Shown: positions 41,820 through 52,346, counted from the stretch's first letter. The stretch is 64,000 nt of DNA from an uncultured Gammaproteobacteria bacterium (GCA_947258785.1 CAMYJT010000001.1:310001-374000), one strand, 5' to 3'. Program-made: numbers and translations. The notes: generated by a model not told the origin, from the letters alone.

Positions 41820-43238
41820 TCAATACCGGTAATTTTCCGGTTTGTACGGTCCTTCTACCGAAACGCCAATGTATTCCGCTTGATCTGGAGTCAACGCAGT
41901 CAGTTCGGCGCCGATCTTCTGCAGATGCAACCTGGCCACCTGCTCGTCCAAGCGTTTCGGCAGCACATAAACCCTATTATTGTACTGGCCACGGTTGTTG
42001 AACAGCTCGATCTGTGCAAGGACCTGATTGGTAAACGAGTTGGACATCACAAAACTCGGGTGGCCGGTCGCGCATCCCAGGTTTACCAACCGCCCGCGCG
42101 CCAGCAGTATGATTCGACTGCCATCTGGGAAGATCACATGGTCAACCTGGGGTTTAATATTTTCCCACTGATAACGTTCCAGGCTGGCGACGTCAATTTC
42201 GTTGTCGAAATGGCCGATGTTGCAGACAATAGCCTGGTCTTTCATCGACGTCATGTGATCATGACTGATCACGTGCCAGTTTCCCGTGGCGGTGACGAAG
42301 ATGTCAGCCAGCTTCGCGGCCTGATCCATGGTGACCACCCGATATCCTTCCATCGCTGCCTGCAACGCACAAATCGGGTCGATCTCGGTGACCCACACAG
42401 TGGCGCCCAACCCACGCAGCGACTGGGCACAACCCTTGCCGACATCTCCGTAACCACATACGACTGCGATTTTACCCGCCACCATAACGTCCGTTGCCCG
42501 TTTTATACCGTCCACCAGAGATTCCCGGCAGCCATAGAGATTGTCGAACTTGGATTTGGTCACGGAATCGTTGACATTGATAGCCGGGAACGGCAGCCGG
42601 TTTTCTTTTTCCATGGTGTAGAGTCGGTGCACACCGGTGGTAGTCTCTTCGGTGACGCCGCGGATGTTCTTCAGGACGTTCGCGTACCAATTCGGCTTGG
42701 AGTCGAGCCGTTTACGAATTGCGGCGAACAGCGCGCGCTCTTCCTCGTTGGCCGGATCGTCCAGGATGGCGGAGTCTTGTTCCGCCAGAGTCCCCAGGGT
42801 GGCGAGCAGCGTGGCATCACCACCGTCGTCGAGGATCATATTCGGCGTGCCGCCATCGTGCCACTCGAAGATGCGATGGGTGAACTCCCAGTACTCGTCC
42901 AGGGTCTCGCCTTTGTAGGCGAACACCGGGATGCCGGTGGCGGCAATTGCGGCGGCGGCATGGTCTTGGGTGCTGTAGATGTTGCACGATGCCCAGCGCA
43001 CCTCAGCGCCGAGTTCGACCAAGGTTTCAATTAGCACGGCAGTTTGAATGGTCATGTGCAACGACCCCGCCACACGGGCGCCCTGCAGGGGTTTGCGAGC
43101 GGCAAACTCCTCGCGGGTCGACATCAGACCCGGCATCTCGGTCTCGGCAATGGCGATCTCTTTGCGGCCCCAATCGGCCAGAGAAATGTCGGCCACCTTG
43201 TAATCCGGGGCCAGGTTTTCAGCAGTTTGCGTACTCAT
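41820..43238 (-). CDS. ahcY: S-adenosylhomocysteine hydrolase
   Basis: AhcY splits S-adenosylhomocysteine into adenosine and homocysteine, using bound NAD. The 472-residue product has the long bacterial form, with [15 protein letters not shown], the NAD motif [14 protein letters not shown], the [15 protein letters not shown] segment, and the C-terminal KPENYRY with its conserved Lys and Tyr. Start is the ATG at 43238 (MSTQTAENL). It lies between metK and metF on the same strand; 209 bases before metF hold no gene that I recognise. Confidence 0.97.
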   Translation of the reverse strand: MSTQTAENLAPDYKVADISLADWGRKEIAIAETEMPGLMSTREEFAARKPLQGARVAGSLHMTIQTAVLIETLVELGAEVRWASCNIYSTQDHAAAAIAATGIPVFAYKGETLDEYWEFTHRIFEWHDGGTPNMILDDGGDATLLATLGTLAEQDSAILDDPANEEERALFAAIRKRLDSKPNWYANVLKNIRGVTEETTTGVHRLYTMEKENRLPFPAINVNDSVTKSKFDNLYGCRESLVDGIKRATDVMVAGKIAVVCGYGDVGKGCAQSLRGLGATVWVTEIDPICALQAAMEGYRVVTMDQAAKLADIFVTATGNWHVISHDHMTSMKDQAIVCNIGHFDNEIDVASLERYQWENIKPQVDHVIFPDGSRIILLARGRLVNLGCATGHPSFVMSNSFTNQVLAQIELFNNRGQYNNRVYVLPKRLDEQVARLHLQKIGAELTALTPDQAEYIGVSVEGPYKPENYRY

Positions 43239-43306
43239 ATCGATTATTCCCACCAGTACCAGATAGAAAGATAGTTCCGAAGGTGTGCATGATTAGTGAA
43301 TGGCCA

Positions 43307-44494
43307 TCAGGCGGAGCGTATCTCATCACCCAGACCGGCGGCATCGCGCAGGATCGCCGCTTTATCCGTGCGTTCCCAGGTGAACTCAGGCTCGCTGCGG
43401 CCGAAATGACCGTAAGCGGCGGTGCTGCGATACATCGGCCGCAACAAATCTAGGTGGACGATAATCGCCTTAGGGCGCAGATCGAAGTGCTCGCGGATGA
43501 GGTTTTCGATCTCGTCTTCGGGGATCATGTTGGTGCCGAAGGTATTGACCATGAGCGACACCGGCTTGGCGACGCCGATGGCATATGCAATCTGAACCTC
43601 GCAACGTTCGGCAAGGCCGGCGGCAACCACGTTCTTGGCTACGTATCGCACCGCGTAGGCTGCCGAGCGGTCTACCTTTGAGGGGTCTTTACCCGAGAAG
43701 GCCCCGCCACCGTGATGGGCCGCGCCGCCATAGGTGTCCACGATTATCTTACGTCCGGTGACGCCGCAATCGCCGACTGGACCGCCGATAACGAATCGTC
43801 CGGTCGGATTGACCAGGTAACGGGTTTCCTTGACGATCATTTCTGTAGGCATTACCGGCTTGATTATTTCTTCGATCACTGATTCTTTCAGCGTCTCATG
43901 GGCGACATCCGGTGCGTGCTGGGTTGACAGCACGATGGTGTCCAGGCTGACAGGCCTGCCGTTTTCGTAGCGGACGCTGACCTGGGATTTGGCGTCCGGG
44001 CGCAACCACGACAGCGTGCCGCTGTGGCGCATCTCCGCCTGCCTCTTCACCAGGCGGTGAGCGTAATCGATCGGAAACGGCATATAATTTTCGGTCTCGG
44101 TGCAAGCGTATCCGAACATCAGCCCCTGATCACCGGCGCCCTGCTCAAGGTCCAGGCCCTCGCCCTCGTTCACGCCCTGAGCAATGTCCTGGGACTGCTT
44201 ATCCAGCGACACAATCACCGCACAGCAATTACCGTCGAAACCGAGCTCGGAAGAGTCGTAACCGATCCGGCGAATGGTGTCCCGGGTAACTTCCGTGTAA
44301 TCTGTCGCGGCCTTGGACGTGATCTCTCCGGCCAGCACGACCATGCCGGTGTTGACCAAAGTCTCACAGGCGACCCGAGAGCCGGTGTCTTCGGCCAACA
44401 ATGCGTCAAGAATGGCGTCGGAGACCTGATCCGCGACTTTATCCGGGTGGCCCTCGGAAACAGACTCGGAAGTGAAAAGAAAGCTACTTGACAT
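43307..44494 (-). CDS. metK: S-adenosylmethionine synthetase
   Basis: MetK makes SAM from methionine and ATP. The 395-residue product begins [19 protein letters not shown] and has [28 protein letters not shown] and the family C-terminal domain. I use the ATG at 44494, preceded by GGGAG at a spacing of 8, rather than the open frame to 44533. With ahcY, metF and metH downstream on the same strand, the full activated methyl cycle is encoded in 7.4 kb. Confidence 0.97.
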   Translation of the reverse strand: MSSSFLFTSESVSEGHPDKVADQVSDAILDALLAEDTGSRVACETLVNTGMVVLAGEITSKAATDYTEVTRDTIRRIGYDSSELGFDGNCCAVIVSLDKQSQDIAQGVNEGEGLDLEQGAGDQGLMFGYACTETENYMPFPIDYAHRLVKRQAEMRHSGTLSWLRPDAKSQVSVRYENGRPVSLDTIVLSTQHAPDVAHETLKESVIEEIIKPVMPTEMIVKETRYLVNPTGRFVIGGPVGDCGVTGRKIIVDTYGGAAHHGGGAFSGKDPSKVDRSAAYAVRYVAKNVVAAGLAERCEVQIAYAIGVAKPVSLMVNTFGTNMIPEDEIENLIREHFDLRPKAIIVHLDLLRPMYRSTAAYGHFGRSEPEFTWERTDKAAILRDAAGLGDEIRSA

Positions 44495-44616
44495 GGGGGC
44501 AACTCCCACAATCGGAATCGAAAAGGGCGGCAAGTTTAACAGTTCTTCGCCAATTAGACAGCATACTCCGATATCGGCTGGTTTCTAACAGCCGGCCCGG
44601 GCGGCATAATGACAGC

Positions 44617-45392
44617 GTGATCCGTTCCTCCAAATCTCCCAAGACCCTTCTTCGAGCGGCAAGCCGAGCCATCGGCGACTACGTCATGATACGCCATGAC
44701 GACCGGCTGCTCCTGGGCCTGTCCGGCGGCAAGGACAGCCTCAGTCTGCTGCACACGCTCGATCACCTCAAGACCTATGCCCCAGTAAGCTTTTCGCTCG
44801 GCGCGGCGACGGTGGACCCCCAGATCGATGGGTTTGGCCCCTCGTCGTTGAAAACCTATCTGGCAGGGTTAAGTGTTCCCTATTTCTACCGCTCGGAACC
44901 GATCATGGAACGCGCCCGGGCGCATATGGACGGTGACTCGTTTTGTTCGTTCTGCTCCTGCATGCGACGGGGATTCTGTATTCCACGACGCGTCAGCAGG
45001 GCTGCAATGTACTGGTTCTTGCCCACCATCTCGACGACTTGGCAAAATCTTTCGTGATGAGCGCGTTTCACCATGGGCAGATGGAGACCATGAAGGCGCC
45101 CTATGTTCGTGATGCTGGAGATCTCAGGGTGATCCGCCGCTTCGTCTCTCTGCGCGAACGACAGGCGGCTGATTTCGCCCGCCGTGCCCGGTTGCCGGTG
45201 ATCCCTGACAATTGCCCCGCCTGTTTTCGTATGCCGAAGCTGCGCCAGCACATGAAGGATCTGCTGGCGCAGCAGGAGCAACTGCTCCCACATTTGTTTG
45301 CCAAGTTACTGCATGCGATGCGTCCGTTGATGGGTGAATGCTACGGCCGAACGTCAGACCGGCAGCACCGACGCCTCATCGCAGCCGGTTGA
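44617..45392 (+). pseudogene. ttcA: tRNA 2-thiocytidine synthetase TtcA, frameshifted
   Basis: TtcA thiolates cytidine 32 of certain tRNAs. The first frame (GTG at 44617) carries the PP-loop SGGKDSL and the cysteines of CSFCSCMRRG, then goes out of phase. The second frame continues the family sequence (GCNVLVLAHHLDDLAKSF, VIPDNCPACF) to the stop at 45392. The break falls at a run of four G at 44969-44972; a fifth G would restore one 258-residue protein. No other lesion is visible, so a homopolymer sequencing error or a recent mutation are both possible. It diverges from metK. Confidence 0.85.
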
Positions 45393-45415
45393 TTGTCCCC
45401 CGGGCTGAATAGAAA

Positions 45416-46639
45416 ATGAAGCGTTCACGCAGACGTTTTTTAATTACCCTGGGGGTGCTGGCCGGTGCCGGGGTCAGTGTGGGCGCGCTGTATCGTAAGG
45501 GATTACGCTATCCTCCACTACAGTTCGATCCGGAACCAGTGGTAACGCAGGCCGAGTTGCCCGGGTATCGAATTTCCGCTGTCGGTGCTTTTATCCAGCC
45601 TGGCGATAATGGTGTGCCCCGGTATCGTGCTTTTGAACCGCAACCGCGGCTCCTCATCGAAGCGAATCAATCCACTGTATTCACTCTGCAGTTGGGAAAC
45701 CTGCATCCCGCGGCGGTGTTAGATACCAACGCCGGTGCACGGCTTACCGAGCAGACGCAAGGACTGACTCGGGAGCTGAGCGGGCGGCTGGAGGTCGGTG
45801 GCCGAACGCGACTGCAATGGCGCATGCCCAGCCCGAACGCATACCGATTTACGGCAATCGGGGACAGCGGAGGAGGCACCGAGCTGCAGTGGGCGCTGCA
45901 ACGCTCGGTCCAGCTCAACGCTGGTTTTGTCATCCATTTGGGTGACCTGAATTACGGTCAGGATGACCTCAAAAAAGCGGTGCAGGCCCTTGAGGCCGCC
46001 TCGATCCCGGTCTACGTGGCAATCGGCAACCACGATTTTCATCAGGATGGGCGGTCGGTTCATCAATTCTTCACGACCTATATAGGCCCCCGCAACGGTA
46101 CTTTCGAGCTGGGTGGTGTTCGGTTCTTGAACTTCGATACGGCCGCCGATGCCTTCCCATCCGAAATGGGCGCCCGCGGCAGACTGATCAGGCGGCTGCC
46201 ATCCTTGCGTGAACCGCAGCCCGGGTTTCGCGAATATGTGGCCTTCACGCATCGGCCATTGACTAACCCCCCTGCGTCGACCGCTGGTGAAATCGAACAT
46301 GCGGTGGGCCGTCGGGAGGCGGGCTGGCTTCGGGATCAACTGCTACAGCGCGGGGCCCAAACCTTGCTCGCTGGCCACATCCACATATCAACAGAGTTTG
46401 AGGACCGAGGCTTAAAGACTTTTATCTCGGGCCAGGGGCTGGCCCATGCGGACCTCATCGTCGGCCGGCCAGTCGCCCGAATCCTCGTCGGTGAAGTCGG
46501 TCCCGGAGCGCCGGTGCGATACAGCTGGTCGGATCTCAAAATGCCTTTCGAGGCCCACTGCAGTCCGCGCGGGTGGACAGTCCTAGAGAGTCTCGGCAAG
46601 CACGAAGACAAGGCACGCCTCGGTCAGGTGTGTGGCTAA
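45416..46639 (+). CDS. Tat-exported calcineurin-like phosphoesterase
   Basis: A 407-residue protein with a twin-arginine signal (SRRRFLITLGVLAGAGVSVG), a fibronectin-like N-terminal domain and a metallophosphoesterase domain: AIGDSGGG, HLGDLNYG, IGNHDFH, AFTHRPL and LAGHIH supply the expected metal ligands. It should act in the periplasm after Tat export. The substrate cannot be inferred. The ATG is 23 bases downstream of ttcA. It converges on ntrC. Confidence 0.88.
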   Translation: MKRSRRRFLITLGVLAGAGVSVGALYRKGLRYPPLQFDPEPVVTQAELPGYRISAVGAFIQPGDNGVPRYRAFEPQPRLLIEANQSTVFTLQLGNLHPAAVLDTNAGARLTEQTQGLTRELSGRLEVGGRTRLQWRMPSPNAYRFTAIGDSGGGTELQWALQRSVQLNAGFVIHLGDLNYGQDDLKKAVQALEAASIPVYVAIGNHDFHQDGRSVHQFFTTYIGPRNGTFELGGVRFLNFDTAADAFPSEMGARGRLIRRLPSLREPQPGFREYVAFTHRPLTNPPASTAGEIEHAVGRREAGWLRDQLLQRGAQTLLAGHIHISTEFEDRGLKTFISGQGLAHADLIVGRPVARILVGEVGPGAPVRYSWSDLKMPFEAHCSPRGWTVLESLGKHEDKARLGQVCG

Positions 46640-46721
46640 GCCCCGAGTCCGACGGGCGAACGCCGCGGGGGCCCTGTGCGACTTGTCGTGGACTAACCGT
46701 CGCCGGTTTCGGGCCTGGGTG

Positions 46722-48119
46722 CTACCGATGTTCGACTTCCAGCTCTTTCAACTTCCGAGTCAATGTATTTCGGCCCCAGCCCAAGCGCTGCGCGGCCTCC
46801 AGTTTTCGGCCGTCAGTGTGCTTGAGGGCGGCCTCCAAAAGCACGCGCTCGAAGGTGGCATTCAAGTCGGTCAGTATTCCACTCTCGCCCTGGTCGAGCT
46901 TGCGTTCGACTACGCGACGAAGTTGGGCCTCCCAGTCTCTTTCCACGCCGGTGTGAATGGGCGCCGGTTCTTGTAGCTCGGTCGGCAAGTCCTCGGCGGA
47001 AACGATTTGCCCGGGAGCCATGACGGTGATCCAGCGGCAGATGTTTTCCAGTTGGCGGACGTTGCCGGGCCAGCGATAGCGGGTCATGCGATCCAGGGCT
47101 GCGGGACTCAGGGTCTTGGCGTCCACGTTGAGCTCTTGGGCGCTTTCCTTGAGGAAGTGGTTCGCCAGCAGCGGGATGTCCTCACGGCGCGCGCTCAGGG
47201 CCGGCAGGCCAATACGAATCACGTTGAGGCGGTGGTAAAGGTCCTCTCGGAATCTGCCCTGTTGCACCCGGCGGCTCAGGTCTTGATTGGTCGCCGCCAA
47301 AATACGCACGTCGACCGCGACCTGAACATGACCGCCGACACGATAGAAACGTTTATCCGACAATACTCGCAGCAGCCGCGTCTGCAGTTCCGCAGGCATG
47401 TCGCCAATCTCGTCGAGGAACAATGTTCCTCCGTTGGCCTGTTCGAAGCGACCGATGCGTTGTTCATGTGCCCCCGTAAATGCGCCTTTTTCGTGCCCAA
47501 ACAAATCTGACTCGAGCAGCTCCGCCGGGATCGCCGCCGTATTGATCGCGACAAACGGTTTGCCCGCGCGGGGGCTGTGACGATGCAACGCGCGCGCAAC
47601 CAGTTCTTTACCCGTGCCCGAGTCCCCCCAGATCAAGACATTAATGTGAGAGTTGGCGAGGCGTCCGATCGCACGGAACACCTCCTGCATAGCCGGTGCC
47701 TCACCGATAATCTCCGAGGCCTGGGTAGTGGTATCCGCGGCGTGGTCGCGCCGCTGGTCGCGTTGCTCGATAGCGCGCCTCGCCAAGGCGACGGCATCGT
47801 CCACATCAAACGGTTTCGGAAGGTATTCGAAGGCCCCGCCCTGGTACGAGGCCACCGCACTTTCAAGGTCAGTATGTGCGGTCATCACGATGACCGGCAC
47901 GCTGGGGGCCTTGGCGTGTATTGCCTGCATCAGCTCCAGACCGGACAGCCCGGGCATGCGAATATCGGTCAGGATGGCGTCGGGTTGTTCGCGGCTGAGC
48001 ATTTCAGGCACGTTGACACCGTCAGAGAATGTGCGTGCCCGCAGCCCCGCACCCTGAAACGCCTTTTCGAGCACCCATCGAATCGATGCATCGTCATCAA
48101 CAATCCAAACTTGATTCAT
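46722..48119 (-). CDS. ntrC: Nitrogen regulation response regulator NtrC
   Basis: NtrC (GlnG) activates sigma-54 promoters of nitrogen assimilation genes when phosphorylated by NtrB. The 465-residue protein has a receiver domain with Asp52 in AILTDIRMP, an AAA+ domain with GDSGTGKE and the sigma-54 contact loop GAFTGA, and a C-terminal Fis-type helix-turn-helix ([16 protein letters not shown]). It begins 4 bases after the ntrB stop. A matching NtrC-type site stands upstream of glnA. Confidence 0.96.
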   Translation of the reverse strand: MNQVWIVDDDASIRWVLEKAFQGAGLRARTFSDGVNVPEMLSREQPDAILTDIRMPGLSGLELMQAIHAKAPSVPVIVMTAHTDLESAVASYQGGAFEYLPKPFDVDDAVALARRAIEQRDQRRDHAADTTTQASEIIGEAPAMQEVFRAIGRLANSHINVLIWGDSGTGKELVARALHRHSPRAGKPFVAINTAAIPAELLESDLFGHEKGAFTGAHEQRIGRFEQANGGTLFLDEIGDMPAELQTRLLRVLSDKRFYRVGGHVQVAVDVRILAATNQDLSRRVQQGRFREDLYHRLNVIRIGLPALSARREDIPLLANHFLKESAQELNVDAKTLSPAALDRMTRYRWPGNVRQLENICRWITVMAPGQIVSAEDLPTELQEPAPIHTGVERDWEAQLRRVVERKLDQGESGILTDLNATFERVLLEAALKHTDGRKLEAAQRLGWGRNTLTRKLKELEVEHR

Positions 48120-48123
48120 GGTT

Positions 48124-49218
48124 CTAAACCGGCTCGGTAATCGGCAGATAGAGGGAAAAACAAGTGCAGCCGGGCACGCTGTTGAATTCGATCAGGCCGC
48201 CGTGTTTGGCGACGATGTCCTGAGTAATCGCGAGACCCAGTCCCGCGCCTTCCGCACGCTGGGTGACCATCGGATAGAATATCTGTTCCTGTAACTCCAC
48301 CGGGATTCCCGGTCCGTTGTCTTCAATGTCGACACGGATGACATGACGGTGGGGTATTTGGGCGATGGTCAGAAACCGCTCAACCCGCGAGCGGAAACGG
48401 ATTCGACCCCGGCCATCCATGGCTTCGACCGCGTTGCGGACGACGTTTAATACGGCCTGTATGAGTTGTTCACGGTCACCCTTGAGGTCGGGCAGGCTCG
48501 GGTCGTAATCCCGCTCGATGGTGAGTCCCTCCCTGGCTTCCACGAGCATCAATTTGCGGACGTGTTCCAAAACCTGGTGGATATTCACCGGCTTGGGCCG
48601 CAAGGGTCGACGGGAGCCCATCATGCGGTCGACCAAATTCCGCAGGCGATCCGCCTCGTAGATGATGATCCGGGTGTAATCCCGCTGTCTACGATCCGGC
48701 AGTTCACGATCCAGTAGCTGGGCAGCCCCCCGCAGACCGCCGAGTGGGTTTTTGATTTCGTGGGCCAGTCCCCGGATAACCGCACGATTCGCGGTGTGGC
48801 TGTCCACAAGCGTTTCCTCTCTGGCTAGGCGTAAGAACCGGTCGACGCGCCGAAGTTCCAATATCAGACGCTCCACACCGTTCCATCGAACCAAGGGGGT
48901 GACCGTGTAATCCACAATGATCGGCGTATCCGGTGCCACCGTCAGTCGAATTCCGTGGGCGGTAACGGGCTGCCCCGAGCCCAGGGCTTTCGCGACCGGC
49001 GCAAAGGCAAGCCGGTCGCTGCCGAACAACTCGAGCAACGGGCGGTGCAACATGTGATTTGCACTCAGGCCAAACAGCAGTTCTGCGGCTGGATTCGCCA
49101 TGATCACCCGAGCCCCTTGGTCGCAACTCAAAACAGCGGTGTAGAGGTTGTCCAGGATGCGGCGGGCCCGATTTTCACTCGCCCCGTCAGAAAGCTTGCT
49201 TGCCGGAGAGCTGGACAT
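48124..49218 (-). CDS. ntrB: Nitrogen regulation sensor kinase NtrB
   Basis: NtrB (GlnL) is a cytoplasmic kinase/phosphatase controlled by PII protein. The 364-residue product has a PAS domain (LDNLYTAVLSCDQGARVIMA), the H box with phospho-His in GLAHEIKNPLGG, the N box VRNAVEAM, and G boxes DNGPGIP and GAGLGLAIT. I choose the ATG at 49218 (MSSSPASKL); the frame extends further upstream into the glnA-ntrB spacer without support. ntrC follows. Confidence 0.95.
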   Translation of the reverse strand: MSSSPASKLSDGASENRARRILDNLYTAVLSCDQGARVIMANPAAELLFGLSANHMLHRPLLELFGSDRLAFAPVAKALGSGQPVTAHGIRLTVAPDTPIIVDYTVTPLVRWNGVERLILELRRVDRFLRLAREETLVDSHTANRAVIRGLAHEIKNPLGGLRGAAQLLDRELPDRRQRDYTRIIIYEADRLRNLVDRMMGSRRPLRPKPVNIHQVLEHVRKLMLVEAREGLTIERDYDPSLPDLKGDREQLIQAVLNVVRNAVEAMDGRGRIRFRSRVERFLTIAQIPHRHVIRVDIEDNGPGIPVELQEQIFYPMVTQRAEGAGLGLAITQDIVAKHGGLIEFNSVPGCTCFSLYLPITEPV

Positions 49219-49251
49219 GACACAACAATCGCGTGGATGGATGACCTGAGC

Positions 49252-49273
49252 GCCCCTGCCTGCAGGCAGGGGC
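49252..49273. repeat. 22-base perfect palindrome between glnA and ntrB
   Basis: A perfect inverted repeat, GC-rich, with CTGCAG at its centre. On the glnA transcript it would fold into a stable hairpin just after the glnA stop. No U-run follows, so it is not a canonical terminator; it may protect the glnA mRNA 3' end or reduce read-through into ntrBC, as inter-cistronic hairpins do in other glnA-ntrBC operons. Confidence 0.65.
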
Positions 49274-49288
49274 ATTTGCACGGCCTGC

Positions 49289-50698
49289 CTAAACGCTGTA
49301 ATACATATCGAACTCGATGGGATGGGTGGTCATCGCCAGGGCATTCACCTCTTCCATCTTGAGGTCGATGTAGGCGTCAATGATGTCGTCGGTGAAAACA
49401 CCGCCCGCCTTGAGGAAGTCCCGGTCCTTATCGAGCGCGTCCAACGCGTGTTTCAACGAATCCGCTACGGTTGGGACCTTGGCCTCCTCTTCAGGGGGGA
49501 GGTCATACAGGTCCTTGTCGAACGCCTCGCCGGGATGAATCTTGTTCAGGATGCCGTCCAGACCGGCCATCAGCATCGATGTGAACGTAAAGTAGGGGTT
49601 TCCGGCCGCGTCCGGGAAGCGGACCTCGACTCGGCGCCCTTTGGGGGTCGTCACGTAGGGAATCCGGCAGGATGCGGAGCGGTTGCGGGCCGAGTACGCC
49701 AGGAGCACTGGGGCCTCGAAGCCCGGCACGAGGCGCTTGTAGCTGTTCGTTGAGGCGTTGGTGAAGGCGTTGATCGCCCGGGCGTGCTTGAAAATTCCAC
49801 CAATGTAATAGAGTGCGGTCTCGCTGAGTCCGCCATACTCATCGCCGGAGAACACGTTCTCACCGTTTTTAGCGAGTGACTGGTGGACGTGCATACCGTT
49901 GCCGTTGTCGCCAACGAGTGGTTTGGGCATGAAGGTGGCGGTTTTACCGTTCTGGGCGGCGACGTTGTGGATGCAGTACTTGTAGATCTGCAGTTCGTCC
50001 GCCTTGCGTACCAGACTGTTGAACATCATACCAATCTCACCTTGGCCAGCGGTGGCGACCTCATGATGGTGCACCTCGATGGTCAGTCCCATCTCTTCCA
50101 TGGCCTGGCACATGGAAGACCGGATATCCTGCAGCGAGTCCACCGGCGGAACTGGGAAATAGCCGCCTTTCACTCCGGGACGATGCCCCAGGTTTCGTTC
50201 GTCGTACAATCGCCCAGTGTTCCAGGACGCTTCTGCTGAGTCGATCTCGTAAAAAGCTCCGCTCATTTCGACGTCCCAACGGACGTCATCGAAGATGAAA
50301 AACTCCGCCTCTGGACCAAAGTACGCCACGTCGGCGACTCCAGTGGACTTGAGATACGCCTCGGCGCGTTTTGCGATCGAGCGTGGGTCACGTTCGTATC
50401 CCTGCATGGTCATTGGCTCGATCACGTCGCAACGCAACAGCATCGTCGTATCATGCAAGAAAGGATCGATAACCGCTGAAGCGGGATCCGGCATCAAAAT
50501 CATGTCGGACTCATTAATCCCTTTCCAGCCGGCGATGCTCGAACCGTCAAACATCTTGCCGTCTTCAAAGAACGACTCGTCGACCACATGGGCGGGCACG
50601 GTGACGTGTTGTTCTTTGCCTTTGGTGTCTGTAAACCGAAAGTCCACGAAGCGGACATTTTCCTCGGTTATTTGCTTGAGGACGTCTGAAGCAGACAT
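49289..50698 (-). CDS. glnA: Glutamine synthetase type I
   Basis: GlnA condenses ammonium and glutamate to glutamine with ATP. The 469-residue product is of the GSI-beta type: [17 protein letters not shown], the metal-binding GPEAEFF, the HVHQS segment, and an adenylylation-site Tyr in LYDLPPEE. The ATG at 50698 follows AAAGGAG. A sigma-54 promoter and NtrC site lie upstream, and ntrBC follow on the same strand, so it is nitrogen-regulated. Confidence 0.97.
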   Translation of the reverse strand: MSASDVLKQITEENVRFVDFRFTDTKGKEQHVTVPAHVVDESFFEDGKMFDGSSIAGWKGINESDMILMPDPASAVIDPFLHDTTMLLRCDVIEPMTMQGYERDPRSIAKRAEAYLKSTGVADVAYFGPEAEFFIFDDVRWDVEMSGAFYEIDSAEASWNTGRLYDERNLGHRPGVKGGYFPVPPVDSLQDIRSSMCQAMEEMGLTIEVHHHEVATAGQGEIGMMFNSLVRKADELQIYKYCIHNVAAQNGKTATFMPKPLVGDNGNGMHVHQSLAKNGENVFSGDEYGGLSETALYYIGGIFKHARAINAFTNASTNSYKRLVPGFEAPVLLAYSARNRSASCRIPYVTTPKGRRVEVRFPDAAGNPYFTFTSMLMAGLDGILNKIHPGEAFDKDLYDLPPEEEAKVPTVADSLKHALDALDKDRDFLKAGGVFTDDIIDAYIDLKMEEVNALAMTTHPIEFDMYYSV

Positions 50699-50782
50699 GC
50701 AAAATCTCCTTTAATCTGTCGTTATAGTTGAGTGTTCAGGCCGCAAAGCGCCGTGCGTTTACAACGGGCGAACCCTATATCT

Positions 50783-50798
50783 AGCATTATGCGTGCCA
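50783..50798 (-). promoter_or_regulatory. Sigma-54 promoter of glnA
   Basis: On the minus strand the sequence TGGCACGCATAATGCT has the -24 GG and -12 GC exactly 10 bases apart, the defining spacing of sigma-54 promoters, and a full TGGCAC -24 block. It lies about 85 bases upstream of the glnA start. The NtrC-type site at 50861-50877 is about 65 bases further upstream. Confidence 0.8.
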
Positions 50799-50860
50799 GC
50801 TATGATTGTGGCTAAATTAGGGACTTGTGGAAGCAACACGGAACGCTCGTGGGACTCGGG

Positions 50861-50877
50861 TGCACTATAATAGTGCA
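50861..50877. promoter_or_regulatory. NtrC binding site
   Basis: The 17-base inverted repeat TGCACTATAATAGTGCA matches the NtrC operator pattern TGCAC-N-GTGCA-type palindrome found upstream of glnA in enteric bacteria. A half-site (GTGCACCAAA) follows at about 50890. Placed upstream of the sigma-54 promoter, it should serve as the enhancer. Confidence 0.8.
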
Positions 50878-50916
50878 TAAGGCGATCCTGTGCACCAAAC
50901 GAATGCAATCCCAGCC

Positions 50917-51153
50917 TCAGCCCTCCAACTTTCGTACCCGAAGGCGCACCACCAGTTCCCCTTCTCGCTCGACCGCTTCGATCACTTCGTGGCCATGAAT
51001 GCGGCACCAGGCGGGAATGTCGTGCAATACCCCCGGATCGGTGCAGACAACCTCGAGCTCGTCGCCGCTGCGCAGTTGTTCGACTTTTTCTTGGGTGCGA
51101 ACAACGGGCAGTGGGCAAATCAAATTTCGCGCGTCGAGGGTGAAGCGGCTCAC
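50917..51153 (-). CDS. TusA-family sulfur carrier protein
   Basis: A 78-residue sulfur-carrier protein of the TusA/SirA family. The sulfur-accepting Cys is in LDARNLICPLPVV (the CPxP motif). I use the GTG at 51153, which overlaps the stop of the PP-loop gene as GTGA. Proteins of this family carry persulfide sulfur to tRNA thiolation, molybdopterin synthesis or sulfur oxidation. Coupling to the PP-loop enzyme suggests it is that enzyme's sulfur donor. Confidence 0.9.
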   Translation of the reverse strand: MSRFTLDARNLICPLPVVRTQEKVEQLRSGDELEVVCTDPGVLHDIPAWCRIHGHEVIEAVEREGELVVRLRVRKLEG

Positions 51154-52193
51154 AGATACCAGTCCTCGGGAATCTGCTCGCTGGACCACGGGCTGACCGA
51201 CATTATGCGTGCACTGCCATCCATTGCGGTGACCCGGACCCGGACCTCTTGCTCGTCGCGCCCCTTGCCGAAACGGGCGGTCACCCTCGCTGCGAGCGCT
51301 ACATCCTCGTCGTTCGTTTCACCATCGAGCAGCACCACCGGTCCCGGGTGGCTGTCGCTCGTGAGGTGCGTGAAACGTCGGCAATAACCCTGTAGAAAGC
51401 GGTTTTCGCCCTCGTCGCGGGCGATGATCATCTTGAAGTGGGGCCGCGGACGCAGGTGACGGCCTACCTTCAACAGCATGATGTCGTCGAGTTCGTAGTC
51501 CTTTTTCTCCCTGTATCGCCAGAAGTCTCGAAGTTTGGCAGAATAGTTCGCGTCAGTCAGGAAACAGCAACCGCCGGCGGGTTGCGCGTATCCGGTGAAA
51601 CCATACGCCTTTGCCAACGCTATCTGACCCCGGCGGCTGCGGCCGCTGATTGCGCCCAGGCGGTCACGGTCTACCCAGCCGTTACGCTCGGGCAGGGTGG
51701 GGCGGAGCAGTTTTGCACTCAGCGGCCGCAGTAGAAGGTCTTCGGTACCGGAGTCTCTGGCGACTATCGGAAGCTTGGATTTCAGTTGTGACTTTGGTCT
51801 CTGTCCGAGTACCTCGCCGGTTAGGACGAAATCAAAACCGTGTCGCTCCATCCACTCCCGAGCTTTGCGCACCATAAGGCCTTTGCAGTCTAGACAGGGA
51901 TTCAAGTGCGCACCGTAGCCATGTTTCGGGTGGATGACGATATCTTTGTATTCGGCAACCACGTCGAGAATATGGAGTTCGACGCCAAGTTGGTCTGCAA
52001 CCCATAAGGCGTTGTTCCGCTTGGGTTTCTCCTTATGCTTGAAGCGTATTGCCTGGGTGTGGCCCGTTATGCAGAAGCCCGTGTAGATGTTGATTCCCAC
52101 CACATCTACGCCTTGGTCTAGCACCATCTTCGTGGCCAGCATCGAATCGAGACCACCGGAGATCAATGACACGGCCCTGGCGCGTACAGTCAT
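51150..52193 (-). CDS. PP-loop ATPase related to tRNA thiolation enzymes (ThiI/MnmA-like)
   Basis: A 347-residue cytoplasmic protein with the N-terminal PP-loop SGGLDS, a Cys-containing NPCLDCKGLM segment and a second conserved GGCCFL motif, typical of enzymes that adenylate tRNA uridine before sulfur transfer. It lacks the THUMP domain of ThiI and the order of MnmA. The TusA-like gene is translationally coupled downstream, which supports a thiolation role. Start is the ATG at 52193; a TTG 6 codons upstream is possible. A possible terminator-bearing leader precedes it. Confidence 0.82.
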   Translation of the reverse strand: MTVRARAVSLISGGLDSMLATKMVLDQGVDVVGINIYTGFCITGHTQAIRFKHKEKPKRNNALWVADQLGVELHILDVVAEYKDIVIHPKHGYGAHLNPCLDCKGLMVRKAREWMERHGFDFVLTGEVLGQRPKSQLKSKLPIVARDSGTEDLLLRPLSAKLLRPTLPERNGWVDRDRLGAISGRSRRGQIALAKAYGFTGYAQPAGGCCFLTDANYSAKLRDFWRYREKKDYELDDIMLLKVGRHLRPRPHFKMIIARDEGENRFLQGYCRRFTHLTSDSHPGPVVLLDGETNDEDVALAARVTARFGKGRDEQEVRVRVTAMDGSARIMSVSPWSSEQIPEDWYL

Positions 52194-52242
52194 GGGTGGC
52201 AGTTTAAGCAAGGCTAAGAATTTGTGGGCAGACCAGCGAGTA

Positions 52243-52275
52243 AGAAAAACAAAAGGGCCGCAAGCGGCCCTTTCG
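52243..52275 (-). terminator. Intrinsic terminator, leftward
   Basis: A perfect 10-base stem (positions 52254-52263 paired with 52266-52275, centre AA) is followed on the minus strand by a T-rich tract (TTTTGTTTTT) at 52243-52253, so it should stop leftward transcription. No gene lies to its right on that strand before glyQ, so it ends either a small RNA or the leader of the PP-loop gene. Confidence 0.8.
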
Positions 52276-52340
52276 GTTTCGTTAACAGGCTCGCAGCCTG
52301 TTCCTCCTCGGTGACTTGGGCGCGATGGCCCTGAAAGCTG
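52243..52340 (-). ncRNA. Candidate small RNA or attenuated leader
   Basis: A predicted promoter (TTAGAC, 16 bases, TATAAG) would start a leftward transcript near 52340 that reaches the intrinsic terminator after about 100 bases. The transcript also holds the hairpin AACAGGCT-GCG-AGCCTGTT at 52282-52300. There is no long open frame. It could be a free small RNA or, since the PP-loop gene begins 50 bases beyond the terminator, an attenuator or riboswitch leader. I do not recognise the fold. Confidence 0.5.
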
Positions 52341-52346
52341 ATAGAC

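Noticed and set aside
41880..43034. Long plus-strand open frame opposite ahcY
   Set aside because: It is the antisense shadow of a clearly identified gene.
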